Positions 17,260 to 25,908 of a stretch of 64,000 bases of DNA are shown here, piece by piece. The stretch comes from an uncultured Olsenella sp. (GTDB lineage Bacteria; Actinomycetota; Coriobacteriia; Coriobacteriales; Atopobiaceae), in NCBI GenBank assembly GCA_949291295.1, contig CASEVE010000005.1:25892-89891 (forward strand), in the 5' to 3' direction. The notes under the pieces are model-generated. The model was not told the DNA's origin, searched no databases, and saw only the letters and a program-made list of their open reading frames with translations. The position numbers and the translations under genes were made by a program. Each line of letters opens with the position of its first letter. The stretch's first letter is position 1.

Positions 17260-19491
17260 CTACGCCCCGTGGTGACGGCGCGGCTGGCGCTTCTCGCCGC
17301 CCTCGTCGCCAGGACGACGGCGCGGACCGCGGTGCTCACGGCGCGGACGGTCCTTCTCGCCGCCCTCATGGGCGTGACCGTTGCCGGAGCCGGCGGGAGC
17401 CTCGGGCTTGTCGATGCGGTCGAGGCTGATCTTGCCCTTCTCGTCGACCTCGAGGACGCGGACCTTGACCTCGTCGCCGATGTTGAGAACGTCCTCGACC
17501 TTGTCAACGCGGCCCTGGGCCACACGGGAGATGTGGAGCAGGCCGTCCTTGCCGGGCAGGAGCTCGACGAAGGCGCCAAAGGGCTGGATGCCAACCACGC
17601 GGCCGGTGTACTCCTCGCCCACCTCGGGAACCTTGACGATGGCCTTGATGCGATCGGCGGCAGCGGTGCCGGCGCCGCCAACACCCGCGATGAAGACGGT
17701 GCCGTCCTCCTGGATGTCGATGGTGGCACCGGTGTCCTCCTGGATGCCGCGAATGACCTTGCCGCCGGAGCCGATGACGTCGCGGATCTTGTCCGTGGGA
17801 ATGGTGAGGGAGATGATCTGGGGCGCGGACTCCTTGGTCTCGGAGCGAGGACCAGGCACGGCGTCGAGCATGGCGTCGAGGATGAACATGCGACCCTCGT
17901 GCGCCTGCATGAGCGCGGAGCGCAGGATCTCTGGGGTGAGGCCGGTGGCCTTGTTGTCCATCTGCATGGCGGTGATGCCCTTGGTGGTGCCGGTCACTTT
18001 GAAGTCCATGTCGCCGAGGAAGTCCTCAAGGCCCTGGATGTCGGTGAGGACGACGGTCTTGCCCTCCTCCTGGATGAGGCCCATGGCAACGCCGGAGACC
18101 GGGCGCTTGATGGGCACGCCGGCGTCCATGAGGGCGAGCGTGGAGCCGCAGGTGGAAGCCATCGAGGAGGAGCCGTTGGACTCCATGACCTCGGAGACCA
18201 CGCGGATGGCGTAGGGGAACTCCTCCTCGGAGGGGATCACCGGGAGCAGGGCGCGCTCGGCGAGGTTGCCGTGGCCGATCTCGCGGCGCTTGGGGCTGCC
18301 CATGCGGCCGGTCTCGCCGGTGCAGAACGGCGGGAAGTTGTAGTGGTGCATGTAGCGCTTGCCGTCGACGGGCTCGATGGTGTCGAGGCGCTGCCACTCG
18401 TTGAGCATGCCGAGGGTGCAGATGGAGAGCACCTGGGTCTGGCCGCGCTGGAAGAGGCCGGAGCCGTGGACGCGCGGGAGGTAGTCGCCCTTGACCATGA
18501 GCGGACGAACCTCGGTGGGCGTGCGGCCGTCGACGCGCTCGTCGGTCTCGACGACCATGAGGCGCATCGCGTGCTTCTCGAGGGACTTGAGCTCAACGGG
18601 GATGGCGCGGCTCCACTGGGCCTGCTCCTCCTCGGTGAACTCGGCCTTGATGGTGGCCTTGAGGGCCTCGACCTTGCCGATGCGAGAGAGCTTGTCGGCG
18701 TCCTTGAGGGCGGCCTCCATCTCGTCATAGTGGGCGAAGATGCGGTCGTGGACCTCGGGGATGGGCTCGTCGAGGATGTACTCGCGCACCGGGAACTCGC
18801 CGTTGACCTCGCGGACCTTCTCGAAGAACTTCTTCTGCTCGGCGCAGAAGGCGGCGATGGCCTCCTGGCCAAAGGCCATGGCGGCGAGCATGTCCTCCTC
18901 GGAGATCTCCTCGGCGCCTGCCTCGAGCATGGAAATGAAGCCCTCGGCGCCACCGAGCTCGAGGTCGAGGTCGGAGTTGTCGCGCTCCTCGTAGGTGGGG
19001 TTCACGATGAACTCGTGGGTGTCGCGGTCGCGGCCGATGCGCACGCACGCGAGCGGGCCCTCGAAGGGCACGCCGCCCACGGTGAGGGCCGCAGAGGCCG
19101 CCATGATGCAGATGGTGTCGACGGGGTTCACCTGATCGGCCACGAGGGTGGTGGCAACAACCTGAACCTCGTTTCTGAACCCGGCCGGGAAGGACGGACG
19201 CAGCGGGCGGTCGATCATGCGGGCCGTGAGGGTGGCCTTCTCGGACGGGCGCGCCTCGCGCTTGAGGTAGCCGCCGGGGATGCGGCCCACGGCGTACATC
19301 TTCTCGATGAAGTCGACCGTCAGCGGGAAGAAGTCGTAGTCCTTGCGCTCCTTGGAGACCACGGCGGTGAGAAGGGCCGTGGAGTCACCGCACTTGACGA
19401 GGCAGGCGCCGGTGGCCTGCTTGGCCAGCTCGCCGGTCTCGAGGACGTAGTGCTTGCCGTAGAGGTCGAACTCGTGTGTAACCTTTGCCAT
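17260..19491 (-). CDS. pnp: Polyribonucleotide nucleotidyltransferase (PNPase)
   Basis: Phosphorolytic 3'-5' exoribonuclease. Translated from ATG 19491 it is 743 residues: two RNase PH-like cores (FDLYGKHYVLETGELAKQATG at the start; RREIGHGNLAERALLP in the second core), the metal-site DIQGLEDFLGDMDFKV, a KH domain (IRDVIGSGGKVIRGIQEDTG) and an S1 domain (GEEYTGRVVGIQPFGAFVELL). An Arg/Gly/His/Pro-rich basic tail of about 45 residues follows. I rejected the in-frame extension to 19581 because conserved sequence and an AAGGG site begin at 19491 and the extension crosses the leader hairpins. It follows rpsO. Confidence 0.98.
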   Translation of the reverse strand: MAKVTHEFDLYGKHYVLETGELAKQATGACLVKCGDSTALLTAVVSKERKDYDFFPLTVDFIEKMYAVGRIPGGYLKREARPSEKATLTARMIDRPLRPSFPAGFRNEVQVVATTLVADQVNPVDTICIMAASAALTVGGVPFEGPLACVRIGRDRDTHEFIVNPTYEERDNSDLDLELGGAEGFISMLEAGAEEISEEDMLAAMAFGQEAIAAFCAEQKKFFEKVREVNGEFPVREYILDEPIPEVHDRIFAHYDEMEAALKDADKLSRIGKVEALKATIKAEFTEEEQAQWSRAIPVELKSLEKHAMRLMVVETDERVDGRTPTEVRPLMVKGDYLPRVHGSGLFQRGQTQVLSICTLGMLNEWQRLDTIEPVDGKRYMHHYNFPPFCTGETGRMGSPKRREIGHGNLAERALLPVIPSEEEFPYAIRVVSEVMESNGSSSMASTCGSTLALMDAGVPIKRPVSGVAMGLIQEEGKTVVLTDIQGLEDFLGDMDFKVTGTTKGITAMQMDNKATGLTPEILRSALMQAHEGRMFILDAMLDAVPGPRSETKESAPQIISLTIPTDKIRDVIGSGGKVIRGIQEDTGATIDIQEDGTVFIAGVGGAGTAAADRIKAIVKVPEVGEEYTGRVVGIQPFGAFVELLPGKDGLLHISRVAQGRVDKVEDVLNIGDEVKVRVLEVDEKGKISLDRIDKPEAPAGSGNGHAHEGGEKDRPRREHRGPRRRPGDEGGEKRQPRRHHGA

Positions 19492-19555
19492 TTCTTTTCC
19501 CTTATCTCCGCCTGCCCCATTGCAGACGGGCCGTCTCGGCGGCCGTATGCCGCCC

Positions 19556-19574
19556 GTCCGCGCTTCTCGCGGAC
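19556..19574 (-). promoter_or_regulatory. pnp leader hairpin
   Basis: GTCCGCG-CTTCT-CGCGGAC forms a 7-bp perfect stem between the rpsO terminator and the pnp ribosome site; a second short stem (AGACGG/CCGTCT, 19525-19537) lies nearer the start. In other bacteria pnp leaders fold into stem-loops cleaved by RNase III for autoregulation. That role here is inferred. Confidence 0.4.
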
Positions 19575-19584
19575 AAACCAAAGA

Positions 19585-19606
19585 AGGGGCGCCCTCGGGC
19601 GCCCCT
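19585..19606 (-). terminator. rpsO terminator
   Basis: Perfect hairpin AGGGGCGCC-CGAG-GGCGCCCCT-type stem 15 nt after the rpsO stop, followed on the minus strand by TTCTTTGGTTTG. Read-through into pnp is likely because rpsO-pnp are usually partly co-transcribed. Confidence 0.8.
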
Positions 19607-19620
19607 CCGAATGACCGCTA

Positions 19621-19899
19621 CTACTGGATGTTGTCGCGGATGCCGAGGCTCTTGATGAGGGTGCGGTACTCCTCGATGTTGCGAGCCTTGATGTAGGAGA
19701 GCAGACGGCGGCGCTTGCCGACGAGCATGAGAAGGCCACGACGGGTGTGGAAGTCCTTCGGGTGCGTCTTCATGTGCTCGGTCAGGCCCTTGATGCGCTC
19801 AGTGAGCAGGGCAACCTGCACCTCGGCGGAACCGGAGTCCTTCTCGCCCTTGCCATACTGCGCGACGAGCTCGGCCTTGCGCTCCTTGGTAACTGCCAT
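19621..19899 (-). CDS. rpsO: 30S ribosomal protein S15
   Basis: Primary 16S rRNA-binding protein of the small-subunit platform. The 92-residue protein contains the family signature RIKGLTEHMKTHPKDFHTRR followed by LLMLVGKRRRLLSYIK. ATG has an AAAGGTGG ribosome site. The rpsO-pnp pair is conserved across bacteria. No recognisable S15-binding leader was found in the short upstream region, though the RNA structures used by rpsO leaders vary. Confidence 0.98.
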   Translation of the reverse strand: MAVTKERKAELVAQYGKGEKDSGSAEVQVALLTERIKGLTEHMKTHPKDFHTRRGLLMLVGKRRRLLSYIKARNIEEYRTLIKSLGIRDNIQ

Positions 19900-20235
19900 G
19901 TCAAACCACCTTTCACATAGATTCGCCCCGAACTGGGAAGGACGCTCGGCAGTTGGCGTGCCTCCAGGTACGGGGTACTGACCTGCGTTATGGTACCACA
20001 GACGTCGTGCGCGTGCGAGGTTCTTCTCCCCTACGCGGCTTCTCCACGCCGCCCCCTCTTTTGAGTGGGCACAACTCTGAAACCGTTTGGCCCCGCCGGT
20101 CTTAAGTGGGCACTTCTGAGCTGGGATTTCTCTAGGAAAGGTTGTTAGCTGGGCACGACTGGTTCAACTTTTGTGCCCAGTCAAGAAGTGGGCGGGCCGA
20201 GAAGGTCCGCGGGTCCGAGGTGGAGGCCGAGGCTG
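19900..20235. other. rpsO upstream region and repeat element
   Basis: 336 nt without a gene between rpsO and the amidotransferase. The rpsO-proximal 100 nt should hold its promoter and leader; I see only a weak TACCAT -10 on the minus strand. The distal half is the GTGGGCAC-box element at 20065-20180. Confidence 0.5.
20065..20180. repeat. GTGGGCAC-box intergenic element, copy A
   Basis: Three direct boxes GTGGGCAC (20065-20072), GTGGGCAC (20106-20113) and CTGGGCAC (20149-20156), and one inverted box GTGCCCAG (20173-20180). Box starts are 41, 43 and 24 nt apart. The third and fourth boxes form a perfect hairpin. The element at 33641-33756 has the same four boxes at identical spacing with a diverged sequence between them. 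Confidence 0.85.
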
Positions 20236-20955
20236 CTACCCGCGGCAGGCCTCAATAAAGGCCGAGAAGATCTTGCGGCTGGGTTCGTCGACGGCATGGG
20301 AGAACTCGGGATGCCACTGAACCGCCCAGCAGAAACGCGAGGTCGGACGCCACACGGCCTCGACCACGCCGTCCGACGCCGTGGCCATGACCTCGAGCCC
20401 CGGCGCCACATCACGTAGCGCCTGGTGATGGAAGCTGTTGACGGGAAGCACGCCCGTCCCCACACACTCCGCAAGCGGCGTTCCGGGCAGAACTTCGACA
20501 GTGTGGACGGGATTCTCATAGGGGGCCTTCCCGTGGTGCTCGACCTCAGAGGGCCTCTGCTTGGGAAGGTCCTGCCAGAGCGTGCCGCCAAAAATGACGT
20601 TGAGAGCCTGGATGCCGCGGCAAATGCCCAGAAGGGGCAGGTCGCGCTTGAGGGCGTCCGTGACGAGAAGGGCCTCCATGGCGTCGCGCTCGCAGCAGAG
20701 CTCGCCGCAGAGGGCGACGAGCCCAGGGTCCTTCTCGCCGTAACGCGCTGGATCGACGTCCTGGCCACCGGTTACGATGATGCCGTCCACGGTATCGAGG
20801 GACCGAGCCAGGGCGTCGCGCTCGTCAGTGAGCGGTAGCATCACGGGTACGCCGCCTGTCTCAAGGACGGCGTCGAAATATCCCGGCAGCATCCACAGGC
20901 TCTCGCGGCCGTAGTCGACAAGCGGCACGACGCCAATCAGCGGCTTCTTTGACAC
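20236..20955 (-). CDS. Class I glutamine amidotransferase, gamma-glutamyl-gamma-aminobutyrate hydrolase family
   Basis: 239-residue peptidase C26 protein related to PuuD. The nucleophile is C112 in GICRGIQALNV, and the catalytic His/Glu pair are H215 and E217 in QWHPEFSH. The oxyanion segment DGIIVTGGQDVDP is typical of this family. GTG start with GGGGAG ahead. It stands alone between recO and rpsO, with no putrescine genes nearby, so the natural substrate cannot be named; hydrolysis of a gamma-glutamyl amide is the family activity. Confidence 0.85.
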   Translation of the reverse strand: MSKKPLIGVVPLVDYGRESLWMLPGYFDAVLETGGVPVMLPLTDERDALARSLDTVDGIIVTGGQDVDPARYGEKDPGLVALCGELCCERDAMEALLVTDALKRDLPLLGICRGIQALNVIFGGTLWQDLPKQRPSEVEHHGKAPYENPVHTVEVLPGTPLAECVGTGVLPVNSFHHQALRDVAPGLEVMATASDGVVEAVWRPTSRFCWAVQWHPEFSHAVDEPSRKIFSAFIEACRG

Positions 20956-21028
20956 AGAACTCCCCTCTCACTGTGCTAACGGCCGCCCATTATGCCAAAA
21001 ACCGATAACGGGAGTCAGCCCTTTCGGA

Positions 21029-21778
21029 TCACACGCCGGCGAGAAACTCCATGGCGCGCAGGCGTGCGTCAAGGTGCGTGGCCGCCCAAGCGTGAGCTAT
21101 GCCGAGCAGAGAGACGGAGGTCTCGGCGTCGACGGGCACGGCAAGGAGCTCGTCGAAGGTGTGCGAGATGAGCGCGCGCAACCATGTGAGCTGGCCTGCC
21201 GTGAGCTCCTGGGCTCCGGCGATCTCTCTCACGCAGCTCCCACAGAGGACGCCTCCCGCCGCGGACGAGAAGTACGTGACGGCTGCGTCGCCGCACGCGC
21301 AACAGCTCTCGAGCTCGGGCCTCCAGCCCCCATGAGCGAGCACCTTCATAACGTAGGCCGCAACCACCAGGTCAAGACGAGGCTGATCGGGCGCCTCCTC
21401 GCACGCGCGCAGCGCACGGGAGCAGATGGGATGAAGAAACGGATCAGGGGCATCCTCAAAGCAGGTGAGGCGGGCGATCTCCGCCACAGCGCTCGCCGCA
21501 GCGACCCTCTCGTACTCACCTCTGAGACCGGAGTGCGCGTCAACGAGCGAGGCCTCCGAGACAACGTCGAGCGAGCGCCCTGCGGCAATGAGAAAGTCCG
21601 TCTCCGAGAAGAGCTCTACGCGAGCGGCAAGGCGCCCACCCGGCTTGCGTGCCCCTTTGGCAACGGCGCGCAGCTCGCACCCATCCTGGGCAAGAAGCGT
21701 CAGGATGAGGTCCTGCTCGCCGAGCTTCGTGCGGTCAAGGACGATGGCACGGGTGCGGTAGGTGCGCCGTCCGGCCAC
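21029..21778 (-). CDS. recO: DNA repair protein RecO
   Basis: Recombination mediator that, with RecR, loads RecA onto SSB-coated DNA. The 249-residue protein has the N-terminal OB fold (RTRAIVLDRTKLGEQDLILTLL) and the zinc-binding cysteines in CCACGDAAVTYF and LCGSCVRE. The GTG start at 21778 is one nt after the era stop, with GGAGGAG upstream. The era-recO order is conserved in Gram-positive bacteria. Confidence 0.93.
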   Translation of the reverse strand: MAGRRTYRTRAIVLDRTKLGEQDLILTLLAQDGCELRAVAKGARKPGGRLAARVELFSETDFLIAAGRSLDVVSEASLVDAHSGLRGEYERVAAASAVAEIARLTCFEDAPDPFLHPICSRALRACEEAPDQPRLDLVVAAYVMKVLAHGGWRPELESCCACGDAAVTYFSSAAGGVLCGSCVREIAGAQELTAGQLTWLRALISHTFDELLAVPVDAETSVSLLGIAHAWAATHLDARLRAMEFLAGV

Positions 21779-21779
21779 G

Positions 21780-22691
21780 CTACTCCTCCACCGAGTAGCC
21801 GAGGCGGCGAATCTGGCGCTCGTCTCGACGCCACGCCGGCGAGACGCGTACCGTGAGGTCGAGAAAGACCTTGCAGTTGAGCAGGCGCTCGATGTCCTGG
21901 CGAGCCTCGATGCCCACCTGCTTGATCATCTGGCCGCCACGGCCGACGACGATGCCCTTCTGCCCCTCGCGCTCCACGAGAATCGTGGCTAAGATCGTGG
22001 CGTGGTCGTCGTCTGTGAAGTCGATTTCGTCGCAGATCACGCCAACGGAGTGCGGAAGCTCCTGGCGCAGGTGCAAGAAGAGCTTTTCTCGCACGAACTC
22101 CGCAACGAGCTCCTCGGGGGATGCGTCAACATCCATGTCCTCGGGAAACCAGCGCGGGCCCTCGGGAAGGTGCGCCGAGACAAGCTCGACGAAGGCGTCG
22201 ACGTTGAATCCCTCGGTCGACGAGACCACGAGCTCGTCATCAAAGTCCGCGAGCGCGCGGGCTGCCTCGAGCTGCGCCACCACCTGCTCGGGCTTGGCGA
22301 TGTCCGCCTTGGTGAGCACAAGCAGCTTATAGGCGGCATCGGCGCGAGCAACGTGATTGGCCACCCAGGCGTCGCCGGTTCCTACGGGCTTGGTCGCGTC
22401 AACGAGAAAGGCTACGACGTCCGCATCGGCAAGCTCGCCAAGCGCGCTCTTGTTGAGCTCGCTTCCAAGCGCGTCCTTGGGCTTGTGAAGCCCCGGGGTG
22501 TCAATGATTACGAGCTGTGAGTGGTCGGTGTTCACGACGGCGCGCATGCGGCGTCGTGTGGTCTGTGCCACGGGGCTCGTGATTGCGAGCTTCTCGCCCA
22601 TGATGGCGTTCAAAAGCGTGGACTTTCCGGCGTTGGGACGCCCCACAAGAGCGACAAATCCGCTGGTGAAGGTCGTGTTCTTCTCTATCAT
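21780..22691 (-). CDS. era: GTPase Era
   Basis: Ras-like GTPase that binds the 3' end of 16S rRNA during 30S maturation. 303 residues: P-loop GRPNAGKS at residues 17-24, DTPG in VIIDTPGLHKP, the LTKADI specificity motif, and a C-terminal type II KH domain (VVGRGGQMIKQVGIEARQDI). It lies downstream of ybeY and dgkA and is coupled to recO; with YbeY it forms a rRNA maturation group. Confidence 0.97.
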   Translation of the reverse strand: MIEKNTTFTSGFVALVGRPNAGKSTLLNAIMGEKLAITSPVAQTTRRRMRAVVNTDHSQLVIIDTPGLHKPKDALGSELNKSALGELADADVVAFLVDATKPVGTGDAWVANHVARADAAYKLLVLTKADIAKPEQVVAQLEAARALADFDDELVVSSTEGFNVDAFVELVSAHLPEGPRWFPEDMDVDASPEELVAEFVREKLFLHLRQELPHSVGVICDEIDFTDDDHATILATILVEREGQKGIVVGRGGQMIKQVGIEARQDIERLLNCKVFLDLTVRVSPAWRRDERQIRRLGYSVEE

Positions 22692-22703
22692 GAAACCTCC
22701 GGG

Positions 22704-23084
22704 CTAAAGGCGCGAGAGAATTGCGTTAAGAAAGACGAGAATGCCGACAATGGCAACGAGAAACGAGAGCACCCAGACGGCTGCCGCGGCAATGTCCTTG
22801 GCGCGACCTGCGAGCGGGTGGAACTCAGGCGATACGAGGTCAACTACGGTCTCGATTGCGGTATTGAAGAGCTCGGCCATGATGACCACGCCGCAGCAGA
22901 GCAAGATGATGGCCCAGCTGAGAAGATCGATCTGAAGCGCAAGGCCACCGACTATGGCGCAGGCACCAACGGCAAGCATGACCTTAATGTTGCGCTCGGT
23001 GGTGACGGCAATCCTGAAGCCCTGGATGGCAAACAGGAAGCTCTTCCTAAAGTCTGGGTGATCGCTGTTCGATCCGGGAATCAT
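22704..23084 (-). CDS. dgkA: Diacylglycerol kinase family protein (undecaprenol kinase type)
   Basis: 126-residue integral membrane lipid kinase. Three transmembrane helices, ERNIKVMLAVGACAI at the first helix, and the family signature ELFNTAIETVVDLVS followed by GRAKDIAAAAV. Gram-positive members phosphorylate undecaprenol rather than diacylglycerol. ATGA overlap with ybeY; era starts 12 nt downstream. The ybeY-dgkA-era arrangement matches Bacillus. Confidence 0.92.
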   Translation of the reverse strand: MIPGSNSDHPDFRKSFLFAIQGFRIAVTTERNIKVMLAVGACAIVGGLALQIDLLSWAIILLCCGVVIMAELFNTAIETVVDLVSPEFHPLAGRAKDIAAAAVWVLSFLVAIVGILVFLNAILSRL

Positions 23085-23590
23085 GCTTCCACGTCCTCAC
23101 GATGTCGAGTGAGCACCACATGGTCGATCGGGGCGTCACAGGGCATGAGGGCGAGAAGCTCCTCCTCGCGCGCCTCCATGGCCTGCGCCTCCTCATCGTC
23201 AAGGTGATCGTAGCCAAGCAGGTGAAGCAGGCCGTGGGTGAGAAGCAGGCGCGTCTCGTCTGCCCACGTGGTCCCGAAGGAGCGTGCCTGTCGCTCGATA
23301 TATGCCGGAGCGAGCACGATGTCCCCAAGCTCGCAGGGCTCATCAGGGGCAAGGGCAGGGTCGTCGGGGCGCTCGCACTCAAGCGAGATGACGTCGGTGG
23401 CGCGGTCCACGTCTCGCCACGCATCGTTGAGAACGCGAATGCGGTCGTCGCTCACAAGAGAGACCGAGACCATGCAGGGGCGGGCTATGCCCTCCTCGCG
23501 GAGCACAAGATCGCAGCAGAGGCGCATGTCGTCCTCGGTAAGCGGCGAGCTGACGCCGTCGTCACAGGAGAAGTCGTACTCATTGCTCAT
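23081..23590 (-). CDS. ybeY: Endoribonuclease/rRNA maturation factor YbeY
   Basis: Metallo-ribonuclease involved in 16S rRNA 3' end processing and ribosome quality control. 169 residues with the zinc motif HGLLHLLGYDH at about residues 128-138. Start ATG overlaps the phoH stop (ATGA). Part of the phoH-ybeY-dgkA-era-recO cluster, a classic arrangement. Confidence 0.96.
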   Translation of the reverse strand: MSNEYDFSCDDGVSSPLTEDDMRLCCDLVLREEGIARPCMVSVSLVSDDRIRVLNDAWRDVDRATDVISLECERPDDPALAPDEPCELGDIVLAPAYIERQARSFGTTWADETRLLLTHGLLHLLGYDHLDDEEAQAMEAREEELLALMPCDAPIDHVVLTRHREDVEA

Positions 23591-24549
23591 GACTTATGCT
23601 CCTCAAGGTTGCCGGCGCTTGCGTACGCATCCACGATGCGGGCCACAAGCGTGTGCCTGACGATGTCGTTTCTATCAAGGTCGACAAAGGATACGTCGTC
23701 TATGTCCGAGAGCACCCGACGCGCCGATTCGAGGCCGCCCACGCCCGAGAGGTCGCGCTGCGAGGCGTCTCCGGTGACAACAAAGGTAGACGAGAAGCCC
23801 AGGCGCGTGAGAAACATCTTCATCTGCTCGGGGGTGGTGTTCTGCGCCTCGTCGAGAATGACGAAGGCGTTGTTGAACGTGCGCCCGCGCATGAACGCGA
23901 GCGGGGCGATCTCTATGACGCCCTGCTCAATGAGGGCGTTTCCACGCTCCATGTCAGTCATGTCAAAGAGCGCGTCGTAAAGCGGCCTCACGTAGGGATC
24001 GAGCTTCTCCTGGAGCGTTCCGGGGAGGTATCCAAGCGACTCCCCCGCCTCCACGACGGGACGCGTGAGCACGATGCGCGCAACCTCGCGTCGCTTAAGG
24101 GCGGCCACGGCCATGGCCATGGCAAGGTAGGTCTTTCCGGTTCCGGCGGGCCCGATGCCAAAGGTGATCGTGTTTCTCCTGATGGACTGAACGTAGCGCT
24201 TCTGGCCGGCGGTCTTGGGCCGGATGGCGCGACCGCGGTAGGTAAGGAGAATGTCGTCGGAGGCAAGGTCGAGTCGCTCCGCGCCGTGACGAACGTGGTC
24301 AACGATAAGGTCGACGTCGGCCGCACTCGGCTGCTCCCCCGCCTCAACAAGACGAATGAGACGCGAGAAGACCGAGGTAAGCTGGTCAACCTCCTCAGCG
24401 GGACCTGAAATCGTCACTTGGTTTCCCCGCACGGAGACCATGGCGTCGAAGCTCGCCTCGACGCGGCGCAGGAGCGCGTCGGCCGGACCCATGAGGGCGG
24501 TCGGATCAACCGAGTCGGGTATGGTGAGACGAACGTGCGTTGGCTCCAT
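23587..24549 (-). CDS. phoH: PhoH family ATPase
   Basis: Cytoplasmic P-loop ATPase of the PhoH/YbeZ family, often a partner of YbeY. From ATG 24549 it is 320 residues, with Walker A GPAGTGKT at 133-140, [18 protein letters not shown] and [21 protein letters not shown] typical of the family. I prefer ATG 24549 to GTG 24576 because GGGAGG precedes it and a TATCAT -10 (24587-24582) would start transcription about at the GTG. The ribosome-site spacing is short, so the start remains slightly uncertain. Confidence 0.95.
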   Translation of the reverse strand: MEPTHVRLTIPDSVDPTALMGPADALLRRVEASFDAMVSVRGNQVTISGPAEEVDQLTSVFSRLIRLVEAGEQPSAADVDLIVDHVRHGAERLDLASDDILLTYRGRAIRPKTAGQKRYVQSIRRNTITFGIGPAGTGKTYLAMAMAVAALKRREVARIVLTRPVVEAGESLGYLPGTLQEKLDPYVRPLYDALFDMTDMERGNALIEQGVIEIAPLAFMRGRTFNNAFVILDEAQNTTPEQMKMFLTRLGFSSTFVVTGDASQRDLSGVGGLESARRVLSDIDDVSFVDLDRNDIVRHTLVARIVDAYASAGNLEEHKS

Positions 24550-24581
24550 GTTCCTCCCGTGACGAGCTTGGCTCACGTCTG

Positions 24582-24587
24582 ATGATA
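24582..24587 (-). promoter_or_regulatory. Candidate -10 element for phoH
   Basis: TATCAT on the minus strand, 5 of 6 matches to consensus, in the 78-nt gap between mtaB and phoH. No good -35 hexamer is found at 16-18 nt, so confidence is low. Confidence 0.35.
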
Positions 24588-24627
24588 GCGCAGCGGCGCG
24601 CGAAGCACATTCGCGACAGGGGCGGTG

Positions 24628-25908
24628 CTACAGAGCCTCTGTCGTAAGCGTGGCGTCGTTGCGCGCACCGGTAATCGTCACCGGGACGAGAGAGTCCACA
24701 GGATATGAGGGGTCAACGAGTGCGTCGAAGAGGCCGCCGGTGATGCCGCGACCGGGGTATTGAACCACCACGAGGTCCTTCTCGCCCACAAGAGCGCGGG
24801 CCTGCTCGAGGCGCATCTCATCGGCGAGCTCCCGCGCGCGACGGCTGCGCTCGGCGCTGGCGTGGGCATCAAGTTGGTTGGGCATAGAGGCGGCCGCGGT
24901 GCCGGGGCGCCTCGAGTAGCGAAAGACGTGCATCTTGGCAAAACGCATCTCGCGACAGAACGCGAGCGACTCCTCAAACTCCCGCTCCGTCTCACCGGGA
25001 AAACCAACGATGAGGTCGGTTCCCAGCGCGATATGGGGGATGTGCTCGCGAGCGGTCGCTACGACGCGGCGAAAGAGGTCCGTGCGATAGACCCTTGCCA
25101 TGCGGCGGAGCGTCTCGTCGCAGCCCGACTGAAGGCACACGTGAAGGAAGGGCGCCACGCGATCTCCCGCCTCCGCCATCACCGAGCAGAGCTCGTCTGT
25201 GACGTCAGGGGGCTCGATCGAGGAGAGGCGGACTCGCTCGATGCTGGTTCTTGAGAGGATGAGGTCGAGAAGCTCGGGCAGGCCAAGCGTTGCGCCGGTC
25301 TCATCGTCATGGCAATAGCTGCCGAGGTTGATTCCGGTGAGGACAACCTCGTGGGCACCGCGGCCCTGAGCGGCGGCCACCGCATCAAGAACGTTGGCGG
25401 GACTCATGGACCGGGCGGCGCCGCGCGCCTTCCAGACGATGCAGTAGGTGCAGCGGTTGTCGCAGCCGTCTTGAATCTTGATCCCGGGGCGGGTTCGCCC
25501 GGTGGGCGTGGGGGTAAGCGCGCACCCCTCCGGGCCCAATGGTCCGCCGGCAACGTCGAGCTCGGCGAGCACGCGTGCGGCGACACGGGACTTCTCGCGC
25601 TCAACCACGACGTTAGGCGCAATCCCCTCAAGCTCCTCCGAGAAGAGGTTTGCCACGCACCCCGTTGCCACGACAAGTGGCGCATGAGGCAGCATCGCCG
25701 CGCGTCGCACGGCCTTTCTCGTCTTTGCCTCCGCCTCGCCCGTAACGGCGCAGGTGTTTACCACGATGGCGGCGGCATCGCTCTCGGAGACGAGTTGCGC
25801 CCCCGCGCGCTCGAGCTCCGAGGCCATGAGATCGAGCTCAACGCGGTTGACGCGACACCCGAGGTTCACGAGCGCGACGCCGCGCGGCGTATCGACCGCG
25901 GCTGTCAC
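24628..25908 (-). CDS. mtaB: tRNA t6A37 methylthiotransferase MtaB
   Basis: Radical SAM enzyme that adds a methylthio group to t6A37 in tRNAs reading ANN codons. 426 residues with [27 protein letters not shown] and [10 protein letters not shown] in the N-terminal domain, the radical SAM motif CDNRCTYC near residues 149-156, and a shortened TRAM-like C-terminus. The TGEAEAK and CRVNRVE motifs identify MtaB rather than MiaB or RimO. GTG start overlaps the dnaJ stop (GTGA). The third methylthiotransferase of the window. Confidence 0.93.
   Translation of the reverse strand: MTAAVDTPRGVALVNLGCRVNRVELDLMASELERAGAQLVSESDAAAIVVNTCAVTGEAEAKTRKAVRRAAMLPHAPLVVATGCVANLFSEELEGIAPNVVVEREKSRVAARVLAELDVAGGPLGPEGCALTPTPTGRTRPGIKIQDGCDNRCTYCIVWKARGAARSMSPANVLDAVAAAQGRGAHEVVLTGINLGSYCHDDETGATLGLPELLDLILSRTSIERVRLSSIEPPDVTDELCSVMAEAGDRVAPFLHVCLQSGCDETLRRMARVYRTDLFRRVVATAREHIPHIALGTDLIVGFPGETEREFEESLAFCREMRFAKMHVFRYSRRPGTAAASMPNQLDAHASAERSRRARELADEMRLEQARALVGEKDLVVVQYPGRGITGGLFDALVDPSYPVDSLVPVTITGARNDATLTTEAL

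Noticed and set aside
17269..19614. 781-codon plus-strand frame antisense to pnp
   Set aside because: Same codon-bias artefact; the minus-strand PNPase is complete and conserved. Similar long antisense frames over leuS (61297-63699) and dnaG (50753-52525) are rejected for the same reason.
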